From positions 38,664,894 to 38,728,893 of the forward strand of contig CM020618.1 in NCBI GenBank assembly GCA_009829735.1: a stretch of 64,000 nt of DNA. Direction: 5' to 3'. The DNA comes from Pyropia yezoensis. Its lineage: Eukaryota > Rhodophyta > Bangiophyceae > Bangiales > Bangiaceae. Both the position numbers and the translations under genes were made by a program. Shown here piece by piece: positions 29,049 to 40,097 of this stretch (the stretch's first letter is position 1; each line of letters opens with the position of its first letter). The notes beneath the pieces were generated by a model, which saw nothing but the letters and a program-made list of their open reading frames with translations, was not told the DNA's origin and made no database searches.

Positions 29049-30910
29049 CACTGGCATCGAGTTTGATGTTTGATAGTTATTGTTTTCAATGGTAAGAAGT
29101 GTTGTTTCTTTTCCAAATAGGCCAGAGCATGCTTCGCGCTGAATTGACTTGTCTTGAGCACTCGCGCTCGATGCGCCGCTCTTCGTCGTAGAGACCGTAA
29201 CTGTGCCTTACGTTTGGGACTCCTCACCCCGTGCTGGGATCCGCACTCTCCTTCAACTCCAGCGAGTGCACCACTTCCCCCGCGTGCACGCGCCCAACGT
29301 CCATGATGACCGTAATGGTCGCAGAGGGGTCACCCTCCACACGCCGCGGAGAATCGTTGTGGTGCCGCCGCGTAGAAGCTGGGCTGGAACGCTGTTGGGT
29401 GTTGGGGAGGGCGATCGTTCGACCGATTGGCGAGTGGCCACTCCTCTGCTGCGGGGCACAGGTCCTCAGCTGTTTGGAAAAGTGGGGCGAGAGGGCAGCG
29501 GTATTGATCGAGCGGACCCTACGCACAGGCTGCCTGCTGCGCAAGGTGCGCGGTTTCGAGGGGGCGCATGCAAAGGCACAATATTTCGCACCGCACAGAC
29601 TGGTCCTTGGCTGCTCGGCGGGCGGAGCGGGCGGGTGCGTACTCAGGGGTTAGGAGGCGGTCGTGCTGTCCAGCCCGGTGATGCGAGGAGGGTTCTGTGT
29701 GGGTGTGAAAGCAGGCGAGCCGCGTCTTGACTAGGTTTTCTTCTACGGGGTTGGCTGGTGGGCGGCAAAGGGTGCTGTTCGGGGCGGGCTCGCAGGATAT
29801 GGGGCTGGTCAAAGGGCGTCCTTGTCCACAGATGTTACACGTTGATTGTGCGTTCTGGGCGGGGGGGTCGTCAGGATGGTTGTCGTGGCATTCTCCGGTA
29901 GTTTGATCGCGGGGGTGGGCTGTGACGAAGTGTGGGGCAGACGGAAGGTCGGCCTGGTCGCGCGCACACAATGCTCGGCTGTGTGATGAGCGCGATTAGC
30001 CGTGCTTTGGTAGGCATGTCAAGGGGATGTGTCCCACAAGCGGGTACCGGCTCTGCCGCTGCTGTATGCGTGGCGCGGAAAGTAAGCAAAGCAATGCACC
30101 ATACGAGCCACACCAGCATGGCCGGCGATTAGCAGGATGCGGGCCAGGACGTAAGCCAGCCAAGCGACACCACAACAACAGCAAAAAGGAAAGAACATGG
30201 TATTCTTGTGTGCTTCCTAGTTCCTCTGGAAGAAGCTTGCAGAATGTATTACGAATGACACGCGCGCTACGAGTTTCAGATATCCCCCGACCGTCTGTTC
30301 CAGAATCCGCTACACGCCCCATGCAAATCCTGGTTACACAGATGTAACCACCACACGAACGTGGGGGACGCTAAGGATTAATTACTCCACGAATGCACGA
30401 AACTCTGAACGCCAGCCTCCGCAACATTCAGAATCAGGCGATTTCGATGAAATCACTTCCAGACCAAACGGTCTTTCCACAGCTCCTTCATATCGAACCT
30501 CCAACCATCCGAGTACTGGACTGGAGTCTTCCACCTCGGCAATTGGGCGTCGATGTATTTTAACTCAGAAGCGGATTTTTTGTTCTGTGTATTTTTGTGA
30601 CCAACTCGGCATTCTCCAGAGGGGGGCTACTGCATGACTGAAAGATACGTGCGCTTGGGGTGCACTTTGACGCAGATCGCTTCAGCCGCCGTTTCTGTGC
30701 GCCTACCACCCATTGCGACACACCTCGTCAGCTGCGGCACCCAGCTTCGCACACTGGGTTACTTCTTGCGCGCGCCACGCACCCTCGGACCGACGGAGAT
30801 CTGGGTGTGACCACGGCGGCTGTCGCCGCCGCCAACTCTCTCGCCGATCCATCCCTCCCTGTCAACAACCTTCCACTTCCCAGTCACGGTGTACCGGGTC
30901 CACTTGCCGT
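29049..30910. other. no gene recognised
   Basis: Moderate-GC DNA. The longest open frames (for example 29231-29653 plus, 29519-29971 minus) show no motif I can name and overlap on opposite strands, so none is supported. Confidence 0.45.
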
Positions 30911-32069
30911 ATGGCGCGACCTCGCCGCAGTCCGACGAAGGCGGCAGTCGATCCCGCTGGCCGTCAACCACCCGCCCAATGTGCGTGCTGACCATAGGAT
31001 TGACATGCTCTCTTTCTTGCATGATCCTGCTTATTTGCTTTATCCTTCGGACCGGGTCACCCTCATCCATGCATCATTGTTTGCACTCGCTTACTTGCTG
31101 GCGGCATTCTGGTTGCTTCTTGGATGGTCGATGGTGTTTGTGCTTTTATCTTTGATCGTCGCACTGAAGCAGGTGGACCTTCGGGCTCAGGCGCCACGGC
31201 TGCGGTTCAGCCGCGCTCACCACCCAGACGTCCTGCACAAGCGCTACCAGTGGTTGAGCCGCGTCCTTCTGGCATAGCTGGTCGTGATTCGGGTCGCCTC
31301 GGGCTCCCGCAGCCACCTCCAAGGCGAAGCCCAGCCACATGGGACGCTAGCTCCGAGAGTACGTTTCGTGTCCCCTCAATTAACGCTCGTATGTCATTTT
31401 CGTCTTTTAATGTCTCAGTGCTTACTTGGCGAAGAGAGTGCGCGCTAACATTTTTTTTTTCTACGTTGCTCTGATTGATCGCTTCTGTGGTGCTTTATTT
31501 CTTTTTGACGTCTGCACGTCCATGCCCCAACAGATGCGCTCGAATCCGCCGAGGCAGCCGCCGCCGCGGCCGCCGCCCAGGCCGTAATGGACGAGGCCCC
31601 GCTCGGGGCAGGGGCGCCTCTGTGGCTGGGGGTCAGGGCGTCCGGGGCTTCGTCAGAGCCTGGGAGGGCGGGCGACGCCCGGCCGCGTGGACCTCCCCGG
31701 CGCTCGTCGCCCGCTGGGATGCCACGCTCTGCGGGCAGAGCGTCGCGGGAGGAGCCAAACAAGGGCCGCCCGTCAAGGGCCCGCACGAGCGGCCGTGGCG
31801 GGATCGTTTTAACAAACGACCCTAACGCCGCCCGACGCACCGTGGACGCTCCCGCGGCCACAGCCATCAACCGTATGAACGTGTTTTTGGAGCCAGACGT
31901 CGGCTTGTGCGAGACGGATCGGCCGGCGCTAGTGGCCAAGGCTAAGGCAATCGTGCAGGATTTCAACCCACGTGCCTCATTCTGTCAACAGGCGCGCATC
32001 ATCCTGGAACATGCGGTGCTGGCGCTCGACTGCCATGAGCCTCGCATGGCCTTGTGCAAGACGTCGTAG
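30911..32069 (+). CDS. three-exon gene of unknown function
   Basis: Predicted exons are 30911-30980, 31173-31358 and 31534-32069, joining to 264 codons without a stop until TAG at 32067-32069. The start ATG opens MARPRRSPTKAAVDPAGRQP. Intron 1 (192 nt) has a GTGCGT donor and ends ...ctgaagcag. Intron 2 (175 nt) has a GTACGT donor, as in the linker and YCII genes here, and ends ...gccccaacag. Both are phase 1 and the frame agrees across both. The first half is basic and Pro/Ser/Arg-rich. An Ala-rich helix follows (NALESAEAAAAAAAQAV), then a more ordered C-terminus (GIVLTNDPNAARRTVDAPAA, AINRMNVFLEPDVGLCETDR, RIILEHAVLALDCHEPRMAL). No family recognised. Protein-like sequence continues in frame past the TAG to 32240 (SLSKAANNLQSATVLKEKRQ), so the stop may be a mutation. 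It could be the second gene of the adjacent CACTA element. Confidence 0.45.
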
Positions 32070-32240
32070 GTGGCCTGCCCCTCGCTGTCTAAGGCTGCCA
32101 ACAACCTACAGTCGGCCACTGTGCTGAAGGAGAAGCGGCAAGTACGTCGAAGGGCGGCTGCCGCACCGCTCATCCCGAGGGCGGGCAGGGTCCCCCCAGG
32201 TGCATCAGACCAAACTGAGTTTTTTAATCGCATTCAATAG

Positions 32241-33885
32241 TTGTTACATTGTTAGGAAAAATGATTATTACCTGCTGAACCGGATTACTTTATGCTTTAG
32301 AAGAAAGCACACATGAATTCAAATGGTGAACGCTTCGGCTAACGGTAATGGTTTGGAGAGATATCACGCAAAACTAAGAGCAATGTTCCTTGCCAAACAT
32401 CTTGCTTGCAAACTGGTACTTAGTTATGGAATATAGTTAGAGAGCTTTGGCAACAATTGGAGAGGTACTCTTCTGTCCTGTTGGACTTGTCTACGACGTA
32501 CTTCTGAGCTCAATTGCTTCTGTACGACTGTCAGCCGAGATTGGTGTCAGTTCTCGCGCTCCATGTGCTCGCTTGGTGACCAACCATGTCATCCACGTGG
32601 AGCGCTGTGAGCGAACAGATCGGACGGACATACCGACATTCGGCAGACCGGCGTGTCGCGTTTTTGAGGCAGAGCGTGTCGTGCTATAGCGGCAGTGTGC
32701 CGTGCTCTCGGGGCTGCTTGCTCTCTGACAGAGCCGCGCGCCCCATGCACGGACTACCCCGATAACGGGGTTGCTCGACCCCGATATCGTGGTAATCTTT
32801 TTCTGTAGGGCCATTGCCGCCACCGTGGGGGGGTGTACCTGGCGGGCACCCTCTGGGCGGTCGTTGCCGCTGCGCGGCGGCTGGAGCGCCCCGCCTCGCG
32901 CGCCGCCGCGGCCGCGGCGGCAGCGGCGGCTGCGGCGGCCGCGGCGGCAGACGCCAATGGGGGGTACGGTCCCGTCTGTTGGGGCGGCACCTCCTACCCC
33001 GACTGAGGGGGGGGGCTGCGGCGGCCTACCCCCTCCCCCCCCCCTCAGCAGCCGCACGGCTCCGCCCTGAATGGGGGGTGCACCAGAGGTGAGCTCACCC
33101 GACGGCGGTGGCGCCAGCAGCAGTGACAGCGGCAGTGGCAGCGGCAGCGGTGACAGCGGCAGTGGCAGCGGCAGCGGTGACAGCGGCAGTGGCAGCGGCA
33201 GCGGCAACAGCCGCTGCAGCGGCCGCCAGTGGCCGGCACCGCTGCTGTGGGGAGCCGCAGCGCCTTGGACGTCGCTGCTGCCGCAGGCGGCACGGGCGGT
33301 GGCGGTGCGCGGCTTCGCGGCACGCCTGCGGAGTCGTTTCACTCCCTGTTTTTTGGGTTGCTCTGTCATTGAAGGTGCGGTTGTTGTCCCGTCAGGGGCT
33401 GCCGAGACCCGCGGCGCACGCCGTGCAATATATCATACCGTGGCTTGCGCGCAGCGTGCTGACCATGCAGCGGATGGCGTCCCTAGATGGCTGGATTGTA
33501 TGCACTGGCGATGAGCGTGCGGATGGGCCACGGTGCATGACCGATGCCCGGGCAGCGGTAAACGAGGACTGGGAGCACGGAGGAGGAAGAGGTGGAGAGC
33601 AACGAAGAAGCAGCAAGGTCCGTGAGCCCCATGAAAGACGGAATGGGAGGGAGGGGACAGGGAGGGCTGTGTACAGGGGCCGCTCCGGAGGAAGGAGCAC
33701 TCTGGATGGAGGACACTCTGGATGGAGGAGCCCAGACCACCGCGGTCTGCTCCCCGAGCCGCCTTCGCTCCCATCGCCCCACCCCCCCCCCTCCTCGGCC
33801 CGCCGTCCAGCGCACCCCTCCCCCGGCGTGCGCCCACGCCAGGCGGCGGCGCGTCGGCGTGCCACCCGCCGCCGACGGTACCCCC
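32241..33885. other. no gene recognised; CAG/GGC microsatellite
   Basis: 32270-32760 is relatively AT-rich and non-coding. A CAGCGG/CAGTGG-type microsatellite lies at 33115-33215 and differs in length from the other copy (43218-43300). The rest is GC-rich background. Confidence 0.5.
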
Positions 33886-35062
33886 CTAGACCAGCACCTT
33901 GCCCTCCTCCACCACCTTCTTCATGGGCCACACGCGGACCGACTCAAAGAGGCCCGCCGCTGCGTACGGGTCGGTGGCGGCCCACGCGGTGACCTCCTCC
34001 GTGGACGTGCCGTCCACTACCAGCAGCGTGCCCACCTGCAGACCGCCGCCGCGTCGCGACCCGACCAAATGAGAGGGGGGGAGGGGGAGGGGGGGGAGGG
34101 GTCGGTATCGTAGGTACGGGGGGGGGGAAACGGAGGGAAAGCACCGGCAATGGGTCAGGCGTACGTCCGTCGGACCAGCGGACAAGCGTCACGGCCGCCG
34201 TCACGACCGCCGTCACCTGACAGCGGCCGTCGCGCACCGCCACACATGGGCGCTGGTGGGAGCGAGCAACGCCCACCCTGCAAGCCTCCACCCAGCCTCC
34301 CCGCCCTCACACAAATTCATCTGCACCGCCCCCCCCCCCCTGCCAACGTACCGCGCCGTCACCATCTGGAAAGGGCCCAATCATCCCCGCCCGCCCCGAC
34401 GCCTTCCACCAGTCGAGGTGCGCCGGCCGTGTCGTCGCGCGGAGGTCCTTGCCCCCCGCCACGTCCACACAGTAGACGACGTAGAGGGTGGACGGCAGCG
34501 GCGGCGGGGAGGCCATCCCCCGCCGCCACGCCCGCACGCTGACCGACTGGAAGAGGCCCGCCCGCGCGTACGGGTCGGCGGCGAGGGCGGCCTCGACCGC
34601 GGGGAGCGCCTCGCCCTCAACAAGGAGGAGGCTCCCGACGGGGCGCCCGTCGGCGCCCAGGAGGGGGCCCCCAAACGGGACGGAGATGGGCGCCGCCGCC
34701 GCCGCCGCCGAGCCGTCCGCGGATGAACGGGGGGGCGGGGGAGCGGCCACCCACTCGAGGTGCGCCGCCCGGGTAGCCGCCCGGGTCGCCGCCCCGTCGG
34801 GGACGTCCAGGCACAGCGCCGCGTGGAGGCCCATGGTGAGCGGCGGCGGTCGTGGCCCGCCGTGGGCGCCAGCGGCGGGGTGGGTCGCGGAGGAGGTGGC
34901 GAGGGGGTGGCCGCCGCTGCCGCCGCCAAGAGGCCGCCGCCCTTCTACAACAAAGCCGGCGCCGCGTCCAAGGTGGCAGCAGCGCGGGAGCGGGGGAGAA
35001 GGCGCCAACACGAGTGGCCGCCCAAGGGTGGCGGCAAACGCGGCGGGAAGGCGGCGGGTCAT
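33886..35062 (-). CDS. double YCII-domain protein, probably organelle-targeted (copy 1, intact)
   Basis: Two exons: 35062-34352 and 34035-33886, giving 286 residues. The 316-nt intron has GTACGT at the donor and ctgcag at the acceptor, phase 0. The N-terminus (MTRRLPAAFAATLGRPLVLA) is basic, hydroxylated and Ala-rich, as in transit peptides. Two YciI-like (YCII, ferredoxin-like fold) domains follow. Domain 1, about residues 77-180: LHAALCLDVPDG, AAHLEWVAA, FGGPLLGADGRPVGSLLLVE, LAADPYARAGLFQSVSVRAW. Domain 2 spans the intron: LYVVYCVDVAGGKDLRATTR, PAHLDWWKASGRAGMIGPFP | VGTLLVVDGTSTEEVTAWAA, TDPYAAAGLFESVRVWPMKK. The conserved His and Asp-Pro-Tyr of the family are present in both. The biochemical role of YCII proteins is mostly unknown. 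The other copy is frameshifted in exon 1. Confidence 0.8.
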
Positions 35063-35670
35063 GGCAGGCCCGACGCGTGAGGTGCGGGGCGAGGTGTGGG
35101 ATGGAAGAGACAGGTGGTGGGCCTCGCATGCATAGGCCGCGGGATAGAGCCAGTACGGGATTGGTACTGTAGGGTGATCCTACCGCATCATTCAGTGCTT
35201 CTAAATTAATTCAGCGGTGAACCCAGGTGTGGCCACTCTTGATTGGCGACCCTGGTCCTCCCAGGGCGATCTCGATCCCGTAGCCACCCCGTCCATGCGG
35301 CAGGCCAGCTGGGCGTGGAGCGTCCCCGCCACCCAATCAGCGTGGCGGCGCGTCTCCTCTGGGCCGCCTCCCCCGCCAGTCGCGAGCACCAAGAAGGCCG
35401 CCGGGCAGCCACGGCGCGGGCCCCCGCGGCGTCGTTCCGCCGCTGGCCGGCCCCCGCGCAGCTCGCGCGTCCACCACACCCCCTGCCGCGACTGCCACCC
35501 ACCCGCCGCCGCCGTCTTCGCCATCCAAACGAGCCCCCTTCGTCATCACCGCCTCTTCTCCTCGCCCTCACTCGCGCCCGCGCTCCCTCCCGCCCCTTCC
35601 GCCTCCTCCCCCCCCCCCCCTCGTCGGAGGGCGCAGTGACTGCGAGTTGTTTGTTGTCGTCGCTACTACC

Positions 35671-37871
35671 ATGGCGGCCGCGTTTGTGACGGGCGCCGGC
35701 CTCGGCCTGCGGGCGACGCGCGAGGCGCCGCGCCTCGGCGCCGCCCGCCCGCCCCTGCCGTCGGTGACGCCAGCGCCGCTGCGGATGGTCGCGTCGTCGC
35801 CGGTGACCACCACCTACTCGGGCGGCCTCGACCGCCTCTCCCAGCAGCCCTACACGATCAGCCGCTCCCTGTTCATGCCGTCGCCGGCGGTCATTGCGTA
35901 CGTTTTTGTTTTCTGCTACTCTTATTTTGGGCGGGGGCGGGGACGTTGCGGGGAACGTTGCGGGCGGCGGGGAGCGGGTGGCAATGGGGGAGCGGGGGGG
36001 ATACACTGTGGAGTGGCGCTGCTGTTGGCGCTGTTCATCTCTCGGTTTGGCGACGTGGGTGCATGAGTGTCGAGAACGGGAGCGGGGACGCACGAGCTAT
36101 GGAGCTTGCGAGGGCGAGGTTGGGGTTTCGTCGGGTTGTTTCATGAACGCCCGCCAATCCCGGGGATGGCAGGATTGAGCTGTTGGATTGGGAATGGCGG
36201 ACCATTCGGATCTGCTTGCCCTATGGGGCTCACCCAGACGCGGTATCCACTGCCACCGATACGCGCGAGGGCGGCTGTGGGTGCTGGTCTTGGCTCGTTG
36301 GTCTCTTTCGCGTTGTCTCGCATGGGATTCGTGCTTGGCTGGGGGCTTCACGAGGGTACCCACCACGACCATTAAGAGGTCTCTGTGGCTCCGTGCGAGA
36401 CAGTATTCTGACGTGTCTCCGATGTGTTGGCTTGGCCCATTCTTGTCCAATCTTCCGGTGAACTATGTGCCTGTCCTGGTGTATGTACCACAGTGGTGGT
36501 AGCAGTGACGAGGAGAAGGACGTGACGGTGGTCCGCGCCCTGCGTCAGGTCTTTGGCAATGCATACCTGATGGAGGAGGAGCGCGCAGAGCTGTACACCC
36601 TGGAGAGCAACTACCGCTGCGGTCGCATCACCGCCAAGGACTTTGTCCGTGGTCTGGCCAAGAGTGGCACGTACAAGAAGCGCTTCTTTGAGAACGTCTC
36701 ACACAACCGCTTCATCGAGCTGACCCACAAGCACCTGCTGGGGCGGGCGTGCCTGGACAAGGCAGAGTTTGCGACGCACGCCAACACCTATGCCGCGGGC
36801 GGCTACGATGCCGACATTGACTCGTACATTGATTCGGAAGAGTACTCGCAGGTGTTTGGCGAGGATGTTGTGCCGTTTGTGCGCTTCCGCGGCACATACG
36901 CCCCCATCAATGCGTTTAACCGTATGTGCACGCTGGAGGGCGGGTGGGCGTCGTCGGACAAGTCGAGCCCCCTCTCCTCCTCGGTGGGGCCACTCCTCGG
37001 CAACACGCCGACGAGCGCTTTCTCGGTTGCGGACGGGCTGCCGCCGATCCCTAACGCGGAGCACCCGAGCGCGAAGTATGAGCTGCCCCAGGCAAGCCTG
37101 CAGCGCTACCGCAACGAGCTCGAGTTGGCCAAGGCGAAGGCCCTGGAGCTGTCCCTCGCGCTCGAGGACTCGAAGGACAATCTCAAGTCGTCGCAGAGCT
37201 TCCTGTCCCCCTTCAAGAACATGGTAGCCGACATGGAGCTGACGCCCCTGTACGGTAAGCCGTTTGGCAATGGCTCGGTCGAGGCGTTTTCTGGTCAGTA
37301 CAAGGCTCCCGGCGGCGCCTCTGGTGAGTGGGGCGTGTCGGGCGTTGAGGCTTCCAAGGGCCGCTCGCGTCGCGCTGCCGCGGATGTGGGCGTGAAGGAG
37401 AAGCGCCTCGAGTCGCTTACACAGCTGATTATGGACCTGGAGCGCAAGGTGGCGGTCCTCTCGTCTGAGATTACCGCACGTTCCCTGTCACCGGTGGTGG
37501 ACGTGGATCCGCTCGAGGCGGCGGTGGCGGCAGCCAACTCGGCGGCGTCGACCGCTGTGGCAGTGACTTCGGCGGCTGTGCGCGGCGGCAGCGGCGTTGT
37601 TCGGCCAGTGGTCAAGGCGGCCGAGGAGGCGGTGGCGGAAGTCGAGGAAGAGGAGGAGTTGGAGGAAGAGGAGGTTGCACCGAAGCCGGTGACTGTTATC
37701 ACCTCCCGCTCGATGGTGGATCTCGACACGCCGACGCCAGGTCAGCTCATGAAGGAGATGGAGGATGAGCGCAAGGCGGGCGTTGCGGCGGGCACAGTCG
37801 CGGCCTTTGGTGGACCACTTGACGCCAAGCTCCGCTTCCCTGGTGACGGCTCGGAGATGAATGTGTCGTAA
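35671..37871 (+). CDS. nuclear-encoded phycobilisome linker polypeptide (copy 1)
   Basis: Structural linker of the red-algal light-harvesting antenna, acting on the stromal face of plastid thylakoids, where it joins phycobiliprotein discs. Exon 1 is 35671-35897 and encodes a transit peptide (MAAAFVTGAGLGLRATREAP ... LRMVASSPV). The 608-nt phase-2 intron begins GTACGT. Exon 2 starts at 36506 (or 36494, both in frame) and ends TAA 37869-37871; the total is about 530 residues. The PBS linker domain (residues about 82-200) shows VVRALRQVFGNAYLMEEERA, ITAKDFVRGLAKSGTYKKRF, FIELTHKHLLGRACLDKAEF and YDADIDSYIDSEEYSQVFGE. Helical, probably coiled-coil stretches follow (RYRNELELAKAKALELSLAL; LESLTQLIMDLERKVAVLSS), then an acidic EEEEELEEEE tract. 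The long C-terminal extension suggests a rod-core type linker (inference). Copy 2 encodes the same protein. Confidence 0.93.
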
Positions 37872-39730
37872 GGGGCCAGACTGCATTGCGAGGTGAGGTT
37901 GCTGCGAGTAGGTCTGTTTTGATGGCCTGATGACGGGTTCGGAGGGACTTTCCCCCGCGAGTTGTGGAACATTTTTTTTCTCTCTTGCCTTCGGTCAACT
38001 GGTGCCTATCCACCGTTTTTGTGCCATCAGCTGTCGTTCTCCCTGCTAGGGTCCGCCGTGGCTCCACCACGCCCGCCCCGTGGCAGTGTAATGCGGCCCG
38101 TGGGTGGACACTCTGTCCCAACACGCGGTGCATGTGCGTGCGAGACGTCCGGCCCTCGCCTCCCCCACTCCCACTCATCCCACACAGATAGAGAACTGCG
38201 GGGAGCCGCGGTAGGATGTACAGGTATGTACCCGAACAGCAGACGCCCACGGCCTCGCCGTAAAAGTGACTCACTGAAGTACATAGAATCCATGTAAATA
38301 GCCAGACTGATTGGCGACAGGCTCGACCCCTCCTATGTTCCCAACGGTGTACGCGCTGACCACGCTTCATGGCTCATGGGATGTCATCGTCAATGGGGTA
38401 CGTGCGTCCACCTACACGACCGCCGTGGCCCCGGGCATTGCACAGGCACTGGTGGGCCTGGTGCAGGCTGGGCTTGTAGCATCGGGGGTAGACGTGTTGG
38501 GGGTGCTAGACGGGACTCCGCGAGAGGGGGTCGCCAGCCTCCTGGGGGGACTGCTGCCCAACGGTGCGGTGGCCTACAGGAGGTGGACTCCATGACGATA
38601 AAGCATTAGAGTGGAGAGCGCGGCGCACCTACTTCATACATATCTACTGCCCGTGTGCAAGCGCAGTCGGCCACCACAGCCGGCCCTCCCCATGACGTAT
38701 CTCCTTAGATGTTGGGTGTGGCTGTGTCTGTGATGCAGTTGAACGTACTTGTTTGTTTCTTCAAGCCTTTTGGAAGTGCTCGTCGGCTCAGCAGCCCTTG
38801 ACCTCACCGTGGTGGACACGAGACCATTGAGCGCTCGACAATGGCCACGTCATCCTGCTCACCTGCGGCATTGACTGTCTTCTCTCCCCCTCCTCCATCC
38901 GCAGCCCCTCCCCCGCTGAACTGTTGTGAACCAGAAACCAACATGAACACTCCCCGCTGCGTCTCCTCTGCCTCGACGGGCTGCTGACTTGCTCCCCCTT
39001 TGGGCCTCTCAACAATTCCGTGGGGGGGGGCTGGCGTTCACCGCTGCCGATGGTGTGCGCCTCGACTCACCCGCCTCGTCTGGCTGCGGTGGCCACACAT
39101 TGAGAGTCATAAGAGATGCTGGGCGGGGGGGGACGGGGATGGTGACGGTGTGTCACTTCCGCGCTGCCCGCGGCGACAACCGCGCCGCAAAGGGTCGAGA
39201 GGTTGTGCCGCTCCACAGCCGACGTGGGCCGGGGCGATGTATACTACAAGGCGGCGTCCGCCACTGACACTCCGCCCCAGGGGGAGAAAGAAACTCTACA
39301 CGCTACGAATACACGCACCGGCTCGCCATTCCCCAGCTGCCCTGTGCCCTCCCCCGCCACCTCCACCCTCCCCCCAAAGAGGGTGATAACACTTCTAATA
39401 CCACGGCCACCCGCTCCTTGGTCGCCACCATGGCGGCCCGCCCGTCAGCAGCACCACCGTCGCTGGTCCCACTCGCTTGCTATGGAAGACGGGGGCGTCA
39501 CTGCCCGCGCCTACCTCTCCATGTCGCCAATCTCGTCAGCCGCCTCCCCCACCCGCCCCTGTCCCCGCTTGTCAGGAGTGGCGCAGCCTCAACACGGGGC
39601 TGGGGACCGTTCGACGTCCGGTGGCCCTCTGGCCACGCCGCACCCCACCCCCCCCCTTCGATGCAGCAGTGGCAAGCAGCCGCCCCGCGCCGCCGCCCAT
39701 AGTACATGGTCTGCATCTCTGCAGCCCACT
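37872..39730. other. mostly non-coding; one small plus-strand ORF
   Basis: An 86-codon frame from ATG 38335 to 38595 (MFPTVYALTTLHGSWDVIVN...) is the only protein-like candidate. In the other copy a run of five G has six (near 48590), which changes its C-terminus, so its reality is doubtful. Otherwise nothing recognised. Confidence 0.35.
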
Positions 39731-40097
39731 CTAGTAGTAGGATGGCGTCGGCACCGGCGTCGGCGTCGGCAGGACCGTCTCGGACGGGCGGTAGTAGTAC
39801 TGGCGGGCGGCGGCGGCGCCCCCCTCCCCCCCGCCCACGGTCGTTGCCACCCGGTCCGACCAGGGGCACACAACCTTGACCACCGCCGACGCGCACAGCG
39901 GGTCGGGCCCCGGGCACGCGTCGCAGCACGCGTCCTGGCACGCGTCAAAGGTCGGGCAAGCTGCGCACGCGTAGGTGCCCGCCGTGTTGGCGTCAATGCA
40001 CGCGCACGCGGCCATCGACGCCGCGGCGGGGGTGGCGGCCGCAACGGCAGCAGCAGCGGCCAATGGCGACCGCGGCGGCGGTGCGGAAGAAGCCCAT
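39731..40097 (-). pseudogene. secreted Cys-rich protein (copy 1, one-base insertion)
   Basis: Same gene as 49823-50188, but with one extra base in the signal-peptide region (ggccaatggcg against ggcaatggcg, near 40060). This puts the ATG at 40097 out of frame with the Cys-rich part. Because the two copies are probably the same locus, one of the two readings is likely a sequencing error; see copy 2 for the description. Confidence 0.65.
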
